From Gadus chalcogrammus (lineage: Eukaryota; Chordata; Actinopteri; Gadiformes; Gadidae), in contig NC_079420.1 in assembly GCF_026213295.1 (NCBI RefSeq), positions 19,565,776 through 19,629,775 of the forward strand: a stretch of 64,000 nucleotides of DNA. The letters run 5' to 3'. The notes beneath the pieces are model-generated. The model did not search any database. It was not told the DNA's origin and worked only from the letters and a program-made list of their open reading frames with translations. A program made the position numbers and the translations under genes. Shown piece by piece: positions 18,379-30,415 of the stretch. Position 1 is the stretch's first letter. Each line of letters starts with the position of its first letter.

Positions 18379-19052
18379 ATGGCAAATGTCAGAAGTTACT
18401 GCCTCAACGTCCGAGTCGGAAACTGGAACGAAGATATGTACTTAGCGGAGGTAAGTGAAACGAAGAAGTCAGCCGTGTCCATGCTCCGCTGGATACTGTG
18501 GATAAAAGGTGGCCTACAAGTTGTTAACGTTGGTGTTCATGTCTTTCAGGCTGAGCTGAAAGATTTTGTTGAGAGAAAAGAGAGGGGCCAGCTCGCTGTC
18601 CAGAAGAGCAGCTTCCTGAACGACAGCCTTCTTCAACAGGTGAAGCGGTTCATCGTGTTGATTGATCTACCGCTGCTCCACCCCGTCCACCTCTTAAAAC
18701 ACACAGAATGCCCCCAAAGGGACAGGCATACAGGAGGTTGTGGGGGCCTGTTGACAATTTAGAATACCGAATCAATTAAAAAGCCTGACATGATTGATCT
18801 ATAATGTCTATGTGGGCCTAACAAATGAACCATGAACGTAGTAGGCCTAAAGGGACGTTACCTCCTATGGGGACTGGGAGGACGTGTCCCCTACAATGTT
18901 GGATGAGAGCGAATATGTCTCGCTCTCTCACAATATTTCCTTGTAACGTCTAGCGATCGGACTATAGGAATGCAGTATCAGCGCATTCGCGCTGATTCGT
19001 CTCCAAGGAATACATGGTCGGCTCAAAATTAATATATCATTTTTATATACAG

Positions 19053-19109
<57 letters not shown>

Positions 19110-22100
19110 GTACTATATAATAGCAGGCCTGTCGCACAATTTAATCAAATTGGTCAGTGGCATGTCCCAAGCAGCCTGCAGCTAACACACACACACAGCA
19201 CGCGAAAACGCCCACATACACCGCACGCATATATATACATGCACACGCGCACGAACACAAACGCACGAGCTGACGCAGACGTTTCAAGACAAAGGCAGCG
19301 CAGGACACTGCATACACACACCGCACGCACACACATGAACGGCAAGCGCCCTGCAGCTCACACACATACACAGCACGCGCGAACACACACATGCACGCAC
19401 GCGCATACACAGCGCATTCACACGCACACGCCTACGAACACACGTGTGCGCTGACGCAGACATTTCAAGTCAAAGGCAGCGCATACACACACACACACAC
19501 ACCGTACACACATGCATATGATACACGCATGCACACAGGCACGCGTTGAAAGACAACGGCAAGATCCATCCCGCATCCCGCAATGTCTTACGATATCCCC
19601 CCTTCCGGTGTCGCCGTCGACAAACTCTCCCAGGTAAGATGTTCTGTTTCTCGACTGTAGAAATTGCGATAAGAGAAGTTAAGAGACAATTCCTCACGGT
19701 CGTTAATTTTTTCACATAAAAACCGTTAGGCCTATATTCAAACATTGCCTGGGCTTTTGAACTGAGTTCAGAGTAGTGTTGGCTCGTTCGTTCGCGAACC
19801 GGTTCGAATGACCGAGTCTTTAGGACGAACGAACTGAAACGGTTCGTCTCTCTCGTTCGTTCGGTCGTCTCGTTCACCATTCGATTCACCGGAAACTCGA
19901 CTGAACGAACGAACGAGTTTCCGGTAGCACTAACTCCACTGAGTCTGACTGACTCAGCTGAGAACCGTGCAATGGCGTGCATTCCATGATGAGATTCACC
20001 GTTACCGGAAAATAGGCTGAATCGCGAACGACTCCTCCACGTTCAGTCGAGTTTCCGGTGAATCGATTCACCGGAAACTCGACTGAACTAGGAGGAGTCG
20101 TTCACGAATCGTATGTTCGTTCAGCCTGGTTTCCGGTAGCGGTAAATCGCATCATGGAAAGGACCCCATTGCACGGTTCTCAGCTGGGTCAGTCAGACTC
20201 AGTGGAGTTAGTACTACCGGAAACTCGACTGAACGAACGAACGATTCGCAAACGACCCCTCGTGGCGAACTGAATAACGCGAACTGGGTCACAGAAACGA
20301 ATCATTGAATCCACCAATTTTGTCGGGGGGGGGGGGGGGGTATATTAACATTAGTACTTCCGCTCAATTTGAATTTCCCTGCTTCAGTACTAGGTCTAGA
20401 CCTGCTGTATGTAATTTGGTTTTCTGGGGCCGCCACAGTGGCGCCCAATCAGCGAACAGAGGGCGTGTCTGAGAACAATGACGATGGCGTGTCAACGATT
20501 AGACCCAGCTTCGAAAGTTGACTGCATACATCATCTCTGGCCTTACTATAAAATATTGATTTACAATGTGCAATTTTTTCCCTGATAAATTAAATTCGAC
20601 GAACAAAACCTGCAGCTGTCGTTGACGGACATTTTCGTGCAGACGCGCAAGGTGTTTGGTTTGTGTACAACCTGCGCGTGATTCCCGGCGCATGACATAC
20701 GTCACAACCAAACGTTAGCGATTGGTTATGGCAGATCCAGAGTGACACTGGGCAGATCCAATCATTTTAAACTTCAACAGACACCCGCCTTCAAGTGAGT
20801 TAACGTTTGTCAATTGATTAGGTCCAGACTCTCTGTACAAATGAAATTAAGTGAAGTACGAGAGTCTGGTAGAACCAGGCTATATTAACATGTGACTGCA
20901 TACAAATGTCTCAAGAGACATGGTGACTAATGTATGATAGTAAGCATTATTGTCCCTAACACTTATATTCAGAAACAACACTGCCTCAAAAGGCTATTGG
21001 CCTAAGCAACACCAGTAGAGGCATATACTTTCCCCTGAAATTGTAAATGTTGCAAACGTGCAAAAATATATATTTATGTGGCATTCAGTCCAATGTTTCA
21101 AATATATCTGTCACATTCAATAGGCCAATGCTGTGGTAAAGTGTGTAAAGTATGGCCAAGTGTTTCTTTCTGTTCAATAGATAGAACTCCATCAATCCCC
21201 TGTAGGCGAAATTTGTTAATGTTTGTCCCTATAAAACAATAATGGTAAAAAAATATATATATACAAAACATGACGGTAACTCTCAGGTCAAACCGTCCAA
21301 TCTGAAGGCTGTACTTAAAGGGGTAGTTTGGAATTTTGTACAAAGGGCCTGATTCCCAAGTGAGCTTTGGTATTCTTTATCACTGGAGACAGTTTTCAAC
21401 ACATTTCATTCAGTCCTTCTAGTTGCAGAGTTCGCTCGTGCTAGGCTAGCGCACGTTAACGGGCAATGCTAGCCTGCTATTAAAAACAGTGTTACCCACT
21501 CCACAGTACACCCGAGGTAAATCAATTATAACGACAGACTATACATTTAAATGTCTGTTTATAGAATAATGTTAGAAATAAAACCAACCTTGCATTGCAT
21601 TGCATTTTGAGGGAATTGCTGGGTCTCAGCAGCAGTGTTATATTCCTGGTAGTAGGCTACGGCAGCGGCGGACTGATACCTAGGTTACCGGCTCTAATTT
21701 TTTTACCTGCCGCTGTCATTGCTACAAACGCAGAGTACAGTGAACGAAGGAATTCTATTAGCGTATTCCATTAAATAGATATGGCCACGTTTGTAGGACT
21801 TAGCGATGCATCTGCTTTTGAAGACGATTATGAGGAATTTGTTTTATCCAACGAACCGTACATGTACGAGCCGGTGTTTTGATGTCCAAGCCAGCAGCAA
21901 CAGGCCACAGTTGAGTCCTTTCTGGATCTCGCACTGGAAATTGGTGGAAACTTTGTGGTGCCCATCTGTAGCGTTTATTTCTACAATTTCTAAAAGCACA
22001 CTGAACTACCATGTTGCCTAGTCCTTCAATTTCGCTTCTGTCCCACGCTTCTCTGTTTACGTTCTTCGGTCGTGATTCGGTTACAAAACTAACCGGCGCA

Positions 22101-24693
22101 TAGTTCAGCTTCTGCTGAGAAAGTAGTCCCTCGATGATTCATGCGATGCAAGGTTCGTTTTATTTCTAACATTATTCTATCAACACAGACATTTAAATCT
22201 ATAGTCTGGCGTTATAATTGATTTACCTCGGGTGTACTGTGGAGTGGGTAAGACTGTTTTTAATAGCAGGCTAGCATTGCCCGTTGCCGTGCGCTAGCCT
22301 AGCACGAGCGAACTCTGCAACTAGAAGGACTGAATGAAATGTGTTGGAAACTGTCTCCAGTGATAAAGAATACCAATGCTCAGTTGGGAATCAGGCCCTA
22401 TGTCCAAAATTCCGAACTACCCCTTTAACCTCTCCCCCTACTCACTTCCACCAATGCAAAAAAGCGAACAGAACTAAGTAGGGGAGGGTGTAGCCTAACT
22501 AGTTTGTGAACGAGCCAGAGAACGCAACGCAAATTCAATGTGAACATGTTTGAGGCTTTGTAATAAAATCCAGGACGATTTTCAAATTCCGCCCGGACAC
22601 ATTTTTTTTAAAAGTGTCTCAAAAAGGGGGCATGTCCGGGCAAAAGAGGACGTCAGGTTACCCTACGTACGGGGAATCCATTTGATTCCTACCTGTTCCA
22701 CTGTTAAATAGCTGTGCAAATTGGTGGGCGCTATATTGGTAATTTCTCTGCGTGAGTAATACGAAGTGTGGCGTGTGTCAGCGTGTGCATGGGTTGAACT
22801 TTGTGTGTCTCACGACGAATGCGTGAGACTTGAGAGCCCTGCATTGCGCCGACCGGCATATCAACACACACAAGCCACGTGATCTTAAAGAGACAGTGTT
22901 ATTGACAACGAAAACGTGTCGATAACACAGTATGGTGAATTATGTTAGAGTCCACCTCAAGAATATACTTTGTTGCTCAAATGTAATATTACCCTCTTCC
23001 TTGAGCGTCCCGAAATATCTTTACACTTTTTTGCTCAAACTTAATATTACTCTTCTCCTTGATCCTCCCAAAATGTCTTGCGATATTGATATCCCCCCTC
23101 CCCCCTGCGGACATTTTTTATGTTTTGTGTGTATGCTATGTGTGAGCTACTACTGCCTGTCTTGGCCAGGACATTTGAAGAGATGTTTAATCTTAATGAT
23201 GATTATTATTTTCAACTAACAAATAGTATTTGCCATGCATTTTAAAATGTCAATGCTCTTTTCAGCCCTGAATAATGGTTAAAGCTATTGAATAATTGAT
23301 TTGCTTGCATAGTACACTACACTTCCATTGAACAATTACCCCTGTTACCCATAAATTGACTCATTATAATGCAATCAAATGCCCCGACACAGCTGCTTTC
23401 AGACACACCTGTAAGTCCTGATATTCTCCTGCTATACAACATATCCTGACATTTGTACCCTGAAAATCTCCTGAATAATACTACCCCTGAGGTAGTATTT
23501 TTTCCGTAGGAAATGTAAATTACCTTATATGTGAATGAGGAGTATAAAGTCTGTATTTCTCACACCACTTCAGTGGGTGTGTTGATGACACTTCTGCATG
23601 TCATTGAGTGCCCCCCTAAATGATAATCAGCCTGTTGCCTTTTGTTCGCTGAATGGCTAAAAATATTTAAATGTTGGCACTGCTTTTAAGAGTCATTTGT
23701 GGTGAACGCTAAAAGATAGGTCTTATCGTAACCCTAAAAGTACACATCATACAATAAATTACAATAAATTAGTTCACAGCTGCACGTGTATATCATTATT
23801 TTTATTTTTATTATTGTCACAGTCAGCAGAACATTATAGGGTACCGTCCCTCCACTCACTGTTTTCTCAGTTAAATACAGAAATCAACTACATTTGTCCA
23901 AGTGTTCGTTAAATGTGAAAATAAGCAAAAGAATACGCTTTCTATCTCCGGTAACGCATTCGTTGGCGACGCCAATAACATTTGTATTCACCTATTACGT
24001 AATGAAGCATGCATAATAATTTCCTCCTTACGTTATGAAGCAAGCATAATAATTTGTAAGCCGTTTTCACACATTTTTGCCGCATTTATATCTTAGGAGA
24101 TTCGACCCTGAGGGTGATTGACACTTGATGCTTTATATGCGGACATCGATGTCGTTCAGACATCATTAGAATAAACGGGGCGTTTAGGGGGGTGGGCTTG
24201 CAAGGTGCGGGATATGTGTGGCTCATCGCGATCATCTTAAATGTTGCTAAATTGATGCATCATATATTCCGTTGCATCCACAAAATCCGAAGCATCGATC
24301 GATGAAAGATTGGTGCATGAGTTAGACAAATAGAAGAAACGACTGTTACGTAGGTGGGTTGGCTCATCCTTATTAACGTATTCCGTTCAATGTAAACATC
24401 AGGTTAGTATAGGTAGTTATTTTGTATGAGGATTTCAATCCCTTTTCTTTTCCCCCCCTCTGCTCAGGTACCCCCGCCCCTTGTACGGGCTGAGGTCACG
24501 TCAGCCCTATTCAGTGTATGCTGTGTACATTTATATGTATATACGTTTAGTTAAACACCTTTCTATGTGACAACGACGAAGAAGAAGGGCACACACACCT
24601 TACCCGATTGGTCACCCCCAATGTGTGTCCCTCTAATCATGATAGTTATTTAATAAATATACAATATAATCGAATTTAAAAGACATCTGTGTT

Positions 24694-24742
<49 letters not shown>

Positions 24743-27648
24743 GTGGACCTCACTGTGTCCACAGATGGAGGGTTACACATCGGCGACACTGTGATGCTGG
24801 TGAATATGGGCGGCTCCAGCAGGGGGTGCACTGCTGTTAGCATCAATGCAGACACTAGCAGCTTGACAAACCCCCCTGGCCCAGTCATCCAAGCCCCATG
24901 TGGCGTCAGCGCTGGTCAAAGTGTACAGCCCTGCACCCGCACTGCCTTTAGCATCACAAGGTACACACCTTCCCCATACGTGCTAGCCTGTATCTGTAGC
25001 CATCTAAAGTAAGCGCCGTGGTGGTTGTGGTTATAATGCTTGCTATGTCTCTTATTTAGTATAGATGGCGCTTCTTCTGGAACACCTCTGTATTATGGGC
25101 AAAGTTTTGCTCTGAGAACAACAAGCGGTTTTGCTGGTGCTGTGAGTAATCATATACTGCTATCTAATCATTTATCTATCTAATCATTATGTGTTCAACC
25201 CTGGACGGTTCAACACGCTGCGTTGTGTCTTGAGGGATACATGTGTGCTGGGGGGGGATGGCAAGACCTGGTGTTCTCTAATCTAATCAGTAAGGCTTCT
25301 TTGGTCACTATGCCAAGATTACCTTTTTAACTTGATGTCTCCAGATTGGGTCCATCAGGTGCAGACCACGTTCTGAACAGCACTGCATTGACGCTTGGTT
25401 AAATTCTTCTTTGACAACACATTCCCTTGTTCCTCTATAACAGGGGTTCTCAAAGTTTTGACAACTGAGGGCCAATTTAGGAACCCAAAATTTGACTAAG
25501 GGCCGCCAAAGAAAAAAAGAAATTGGTGGCAAACGCCGTCAGCATCCCAGTGGTCAAAAAAAACATTGCACCGTGGACCTCCGGGTGTGAGGTCAAGTGA
25601 GGTCTAAATCACTGAAACTGAGGTTCAACCTTTCAAAGTAATGTACAGTCGGATTAAAAATAACAAATGTAAAAGGATTTAATTGAAATCTAGAGAGTCG
25701 ACTTTTCTCTTTATATTTATTTATATTTGTTTAAATTAATATTGATATAATAATAAAAAGAAAACATATTTTTTATTTTTTTTATAACTTACATAATTAT
25801 GTATGTCATTGCGGGCCGCCAGGAATGATTCTGTGGGCCACCATTGGCCCGCGGGCCGCACTTTGAGAACCAATGCTCTATAACAACAAAAGCATATTTT
25901 TAGTGACAGACTTCAGGTTGTGACTAAAAATATGGGATTGATGGTTACTTGACTCAGTAAAACCACCCTAAACATGTTATCTCTGTGTGGTTGTATACTT
26001 TTATTTTCTCCCTAGCTGTGTTTGACCAGTGATCTGCAGACCTTTCAAAGGGTAGGTCTAGATATTGTTTATAAACGTGTGTGTGTGTGTGGGTGGGGGG
26101 GGGGGGCATTATTCCTTATTGTGTAGGCCTGTGTTCTCTTTGTCTTTAAGCCCCACATTTATTGTGCATTTATGTGTGTTTGCCTCATGTTGCTAACACA
26201 GTAAATGTGTCAGAAGTGGTTTACTTGTTTTCCTACTCCGTTATAGTTAATAAGGAAAAGTGAGGCAGGTAATAGTGGGAATTTGTAAGTATGAGTTGGA
26301 CATCTATCGGTTGGACATGTATTTGTCGTATAAGCTGACACCTGTAGGATGCCACCAGATGTATTGGATGAATCAAATGAAAAGGAAAACCGCTATGCAT
26401 CACAGGATATGGTGCAGAATTAAATCGAAATTTGCTCACTTATTTTACAGCGCATTTTGGTTCTTAAGTTCTAGCCTTGAGAGACCATCCAGATATTGAG
26501 GTTTGGCCTTCGCAATAAATATCAGTCAGTCCAGGAATTGATTTCCAAGTATGGATCACTCAAATGGTGCACTTTGTGGGTAACACGTTAACAAATTCTG
26601 AGACGGCCAAATTTGTTGCTGACATTTCTTTCCTTGAATTTAAGTGTGCAAAGAAGTCCCGCCTGCAGGAAGTGAGTTTGAATATGGATAGTTCCTTCCT
26701 GTCATGGTGGAAGATTGTGCACTTTGACCCCCAGGAGAGGCTTGAGTATGAGGGTCTGCCCGCCCCTGTAAGTCTGACCTCATATCTATTTGCTCTATAT
26801 TAACTCAAAATGCTATCATCTCTTCCTCATGCACCCAGCCATTCTTGTTATATTCCTATGCTATATTTCGAGTGTATTATTTCCAAAGTTCTTCCCTAGA
26901 GAGCTATATTCAGCCCTCGAGCCTTTATGTTATGTCATGATTTAATCTCATTGGAACGTCTCTTTTTTTATTTCTCTTTCAAATCTTTTTGCTTTGATGA
27001 GATTTACAAAATCATACGTTAATTTCTGCCATATTAGATGTTCTGCCATGTCCTAACCTTAAATAACCATCCATTGATAATCATCATTATGTTCAATGAT
27101 GTCATCTCCACAGTCAAAGCTGAACCTATAATAAATTGTCATAACTACACAGCATCCCTATTTTAAAAAGAGGAACAATGCTGTCAATATGCAGTTTCTG
27201 CAATACCCCTTGTGTCAAGCTTTTTGCAATAGCATTGACTTACAGATGGAGTTGGAGATAATTGACACATTTATTGTACTTGAAATCCCAACAGGCAAAT
27301 GTTAAAGTGTTGATCGTACACTGCAAGACAAACCAGGCTCTAGCCGTTCTGGGTGACCAAGTCCTTTGGTAATTACCTGTTCATGTTCTAAACTAAACAT
27401 TGAGAAATTGACACATTGTATTGTAAACATTTGAGAGATGAACTCTGTTTCTGTGCAGGACTGCATTTGGCCGTGAGTATGAAGTCACAGCCCATACCTT
27501 CCTGGATTCGCACAAGGCTGAGAATGACAACAACCACTGGCTAATAGCCACCTCTGACCCTGGAGGGGCGGGGCTTCTAATTGTGGGACACCAAAAAGAC
27601 AGAACAGCCGACGCAACAGAACCGCACAGTCCGACCCAAAATGAGTGA
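18379..27648 (+). CDS. cfap161: Cilia- and flagella-associated protein 161, complete
   Basis: A microtubule inner protein of motile-cilium doublets. Exons: 18379-18450, 18550-18639, 24743-24960, 25060-25141, 26016-26051, 26645-26767, 27295-27368 and 27459-27648. All are GT/AG with matching phases, giving 294 residues against about 300 in mammals. Family marks: VRVGNWNEDMYLAEAELKDF near the N-terminus, IGDTVMLVN, an APCGVSA block, LYYGQSFALRTTSGFAG, SRLQEVSL, then FDPQERLEYEGLPAPANVK, and near the end EVTAHTFLDSHKAENDNNHW. The start ATG at 18379 gives the conserved N-terminus. Intron 2 (about 6.1 kb) is swollen by repeats. Exon 6 could start at 26645 or 26654; 26645 keeps the family spacing. 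Two decayed exon copies lie downstream (see pseudogenes). Confidence 0.92.
19055..19560 (+). repeat. (TA)n followed by a CA-rich array of a dispersed family
   Basis: (TA)n spans 19055-19106. AGCAGGCCTGTCGCAC (19122-19137) and AGCAGCCTGCAGCTAACACA (from 19170) then lead into interrupted CA/CACACG repeats to about 19505. The same leader, in reverse complement, precedes the microsatellite at 46313-46620. Confidence 0.8.
19905..20225. repeat. Large near-perfect palindrome (about 160-base arms)
   Basis: The centre of symmetry lies between 20064 and 20065 in GGTGAATCGATTCACC. Outward, AGTCGAGTTTCCGG faces CCGGAAACTCGACT, and GAACCGTGCAATGG faces CCATTGCACGGTTC. Flanks contain further CGAACGAACGAA runs (19785-19930 and 20230-20250). 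No coding content. Confidence 0.9.
20340..20882 (+). repeat. Dispersed repeat, copy 1
   Basis: Shares long stretches with 48855-49190, including TTTCCCT-CAGTACTAGGTCT, GAACAATGACG, GCGATTGGTTATGGCAGATC and GAAGTACGAGAG. It is probably a non-autonomous transposon; its ends were not resolved. Confidence 0.65.
21319..22424 (-). mobile_element. 1.1-kb Kolobok-like TTAA element with a THAP fragment
   Basis: The ends AAGGGGTAGTTTGGAATTTTG and its inverted partner CAAAATTCCGAACTACCCCTT are flanked by TTAA at 21315-21318 and 22425-22428. The inverted repeats run to about 290 bases per arm (for example GATTTACCTCGGGTGTACTG at right against CAGTACACCCGAGGTAAATC at left). The unique centre carries a THAP-like frame on the - strand. 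Confidence 0.8.
21800..22012 (-). pseudogene. THAP zinc-finger N-terminal fragment
   Basis: A 70-residue frame begins MVVQCAFRNCRNKRYRW (first Cys pair). It continues SFHQFPVRDPERTQLWPVA, matching the F-x-FP-x-DPE-R-x-x-W-x-A core of THAP domains. The second Cys-His pair and the rest of a transposase are missing. Confidence 0.6.
22429..24693. other. Remainder of cfap161 intron 2
   Basis: No gene or clear element boundaries are seen. AT-rich unique sequence dominates. A short LTR-like piece with TTACCCGATTGGTCACCCCC ends near 24619. Confidence 0.4.
24694..24740 (+). repeat. (TG)n fused to cfap161 exon 3 acceptor
   Basis: TG repeats end directly in the acceptor GTGTGTGTAG (ag at 24741-24742). 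Confidence 0.95.
25441..25875. mobile_element. 435-bp hAT-like MITE in cfap161 intron 4
   Basis: The ends CAGGGGTTCTCAAAG and CTTTGAGAACCAATG are inverted repeats. The 8-base duplication CTCTATAA lies at 25433-25440 and 25876-25883. Both the 8-base duplication and the CAGNGGTTCTCAAA ends are typical of hAT. Confidence 0.92.
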
Positions 27649-27733
27649 CCATGCCATGTAAAATGGTAACAAAATGCAAACTTTATGTTTCTTTAAAACA
27701 GGGGCCGCACCGGAGTTATGAAACCAAAATAAA
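27649..27733 (+). promoter_or_regulatory. cfap161 3' UTR and poly(A) signal
   Basis: AATAAA at 27728-27733 lies 80 bases after the stop codon. Confidence 0.65.
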
Positions 27734-28714
27734 ACATCTTTAAAAGCTCCACATATTTCCTGACTCTTTATTTAGAAATCGCTCATATGCTCATTTCAAT
27801 CCTTTCTGTTATTTATGTCGCTCACACATTTGCATTGAGGTGATAACACGCTCTCATGCTCATTGATCGTTTGCTAAAGGTTTAGTTGACCATTCAGGTT
27901 GACCATTCAGAAACTGCCCAGCTGGAACTACCTGTAGACTAATTGAAATATGAATGTCAAGTGAAAGAGTAAGATATCAGTTTGCAAAAGGATTACAAAT
28001 TAACTTCAGGTTTTATCAGTTGCTCAGACATATTAGTCAATTTAAAAATCCCTGTTATCATTTCATCATAAAAAGCAATAATTGAAGCTGGCTTTCTGGA
28101 AGCTTGTTTCCAGAGTTGGCTAACTATGCAGAACTCACCGTGTTTTGGAACACCAGAGCTATGGTTATTTATTGCAGTTATTCCTACCTGTCATCTTTTT
28201 CAAGAGCAGAAAAGTCAGAAAATGGTATCCAAACACAATGCATCTTAAATCAGGCAATTTAGCCTTATCGTGAAACCTCATTGAGATTTGTTTGGAATGG
28301 CTCTTGGCAACGACGAGAAGTTAATCATTACCTCGTGCTACAAAGGTAATCGAGCCCGAGCCCGAGGACAGCGATTTATTCTCACACTGCTCGGCATCTG
28401 TCCGCTGTCCGTGCGCGCCTTTCCGGCCCAATGCACGTGATGAAATATGCATATCTGCATATCTGTTGTATGGATTTAGGATTTAGATTTAGCATTTAGA
28501 TTCAGACTTCTATATAAGAGTTAACTTCAGATTTTACATTTAGATTACATTTAGATATAACATGTAGATTTAGATTAAGGATTTAGATTTAACATATAAT
28601 TCTAATTTTATATATTAGAAAAAGTGACTTATTGGAAATATATTAGAAAATTGCAGTGCATTTTGGAGGGCTGTTTATTTTCTAAATCCGGGACAAAAGA
28701 ATCAAAGCTCCAGA
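27734..28714. other. Spacer after cfap161
   Basis: No gene seen. A degenerate TTTAGATTTAG-type tandem tract occupies about 28474-28610. Confidence 0.5.
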
Positions 28715-29204
28715 TAAAGTGAAGCACGTTACAAATGAGCAGCAAAAGTTTACAAGGGGCACCCTATAGATCTTTAGCTTTACCGATGCCTGCATGCATT
28801 ACTTATTTTTACAACAAAGAACAAAGCCTATAACTTTGGAGTTATAGGCTAAGTTCTAAGTACCCGGCCCGGGGTCCCAGAGTCTTTAGCAAGGACTAAG
28901 GAGCCCGGGGGCTTCTCTGTTGTTCGTGCTTATTGGGTCAATATTTTACGTTGCTTCACCTTTCTAGGAACCCACAGGTTCTCAAGCTTATCTCATCTAG
29001 CTTGTATAGTGAAGTTATTAAATCTGCATGTGGAGGCAGGTCTTTGCTCTAGCTTTCCTTCGAGGAGATGTCAGTTGAGTTAGACATCATTCCTCGGATT
29101 GCTCCCAGAGAGGACACAACGCAGCAGTATATACTGTAAGTGGAGCCTACTTATATGATATGATATTTTAAAGTATATATATACATTATCCTTCAATCAC
29201 CATT

Positions 29205-29420
29205 ATAGGCAGAGTTTTGTTCTGAGAACAATGAGTAGAGTGAGTAACCACATAGGCTACATGCTTCCTCAATATGTCTTCAGCTCTGGGCGTTTCAGGA
29301 GTTTGGTGCTTATTTTGCTGCCATGCTACGAGTGTGTAGATTCTTCCAGAATATTGTGCACTTTGACCCACAGGAGAGGCTTGAATATGAGGGTCTCTCT
29401 ATAAGTTTGACTGCATATAT
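29205..29420 (+). pseudogene. Decayed cfap161 exon 4 and exon 6 relics, copy A
   Basis: GGCAGAGTTTTGTTCTGAGAACAA and GAGTGAGTAA near 29210-29244 correspond to cfap161 exon 4 and its donor. GTGCACTTTGACCCACAGGA and GAGAGGCTTGAATATGAGGG near 29356-29393 correspond to exon 6. Its downstream intron sequence TTTTTGCTCTATATTGACT follows. Exon 5 and most intron sequence are absent, and the frames are broken. Confidence 0.75.
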
Positions 29421-29570
29421 TTTTGCTCTATATTGACTGAAAATACTAGGATATTTTCCAGTGATGCATAAAGTAAAGTACTAGAAATTCATACTTGATT
29501 AAAAGTAAAGACATCTTAATTGAAAGTGACTCTAGTTTAAAAGTTTAAGTCATCCATAAGAAAATCACTT

Positions 29571-30415
29571 ATGCCCCTTTCACACCGCCGCAAAATCGGG
29601 GCCGGTTCCGGGCCAGTTCGGAGCTAGGGCCAGGGCTTTGGTTTCACACCGCCAAAGAACCGGCTCCGGCCCCTAAAAACCGGTTCAACTCTGGCCCCAC
29701 TTTAGAGCTGGGCTAGAACTAGAACCGCTTTTACGCCGGGGGCAGGGGGCGGAGTTATCCGTACCTTCATAAACAGGAAGACCAACGAAGGCATTTTTTA
29801 AAACACCGAAGTAAACAATGGACGTGAATCCGTGTATGGTTCTTTTTTGTTTTTTCCGATTTTGTTTTAAATCGGAATATTCAAAGAACGAACCATACAC
29901 GGATTGAATCGAAAGCGAAATTGTTGTTGTTGTGTTTGAAACTGGCGCGAGGGTTCTTCTGCGCGCCTAACCTGACGCTTGATCATTGTGTGGTGGTTCA
30001 ACGCGTCAACGCGCCAACGCAGATAGATGAGTCCATGTCCATGCAAGTGAACGGAGCGTTCCCTCTTCGTCATAACTATCAAACCAAACATCCTTCACAT
30101 TCACCGAGCGAACATTATGAAAGTAAAATGCACATTTCTCGCTAAAAATGTTTCCATAAACGCATTTAATGGCGTAACTATGTTACTATTTCCACCCAGA
30201 ATAAAGAAAGATGTCGGCCGTATGCTTCTGTCCAAGCTCACTAGCGGAGACGTTTGCAGTGACGTCATGACGTTGCTCACGCCGGCTCCATGGCTGGCTC
30301 TGGCCGGTGTGAAACCAACCGGTTCTTAACTGGGGTAAGGCTGGAACCAGTTTGGAACTGGCCCTAGCACCAGCCCGGAACTGGCTCTCGGTTCTTTTTG
30401 GTGTGAAAGCGGCAT
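29571..30415. mobile_element. 845-bp MITE with ATGCCcCTTTCACACC ends
   Basis: The left end ATGCCCCTTTCACACCGCC is mirrored by GGTGTGAAAGCGGCAT at the right. An inner inverted repeat at about 29828-29905 (CCGTGTATGGTTC facing GAACCATACACGG) forms a smaller hairpin. It interrupts duplication copy A. Confidence 0.75.

Noticed and set aside
19885..20273. Pair of matching frames (MNRFTGNSTE...) on opposite strands
   Set aside because: They arise from the palindrome, which reads the same on both strands; no protein family is seen.
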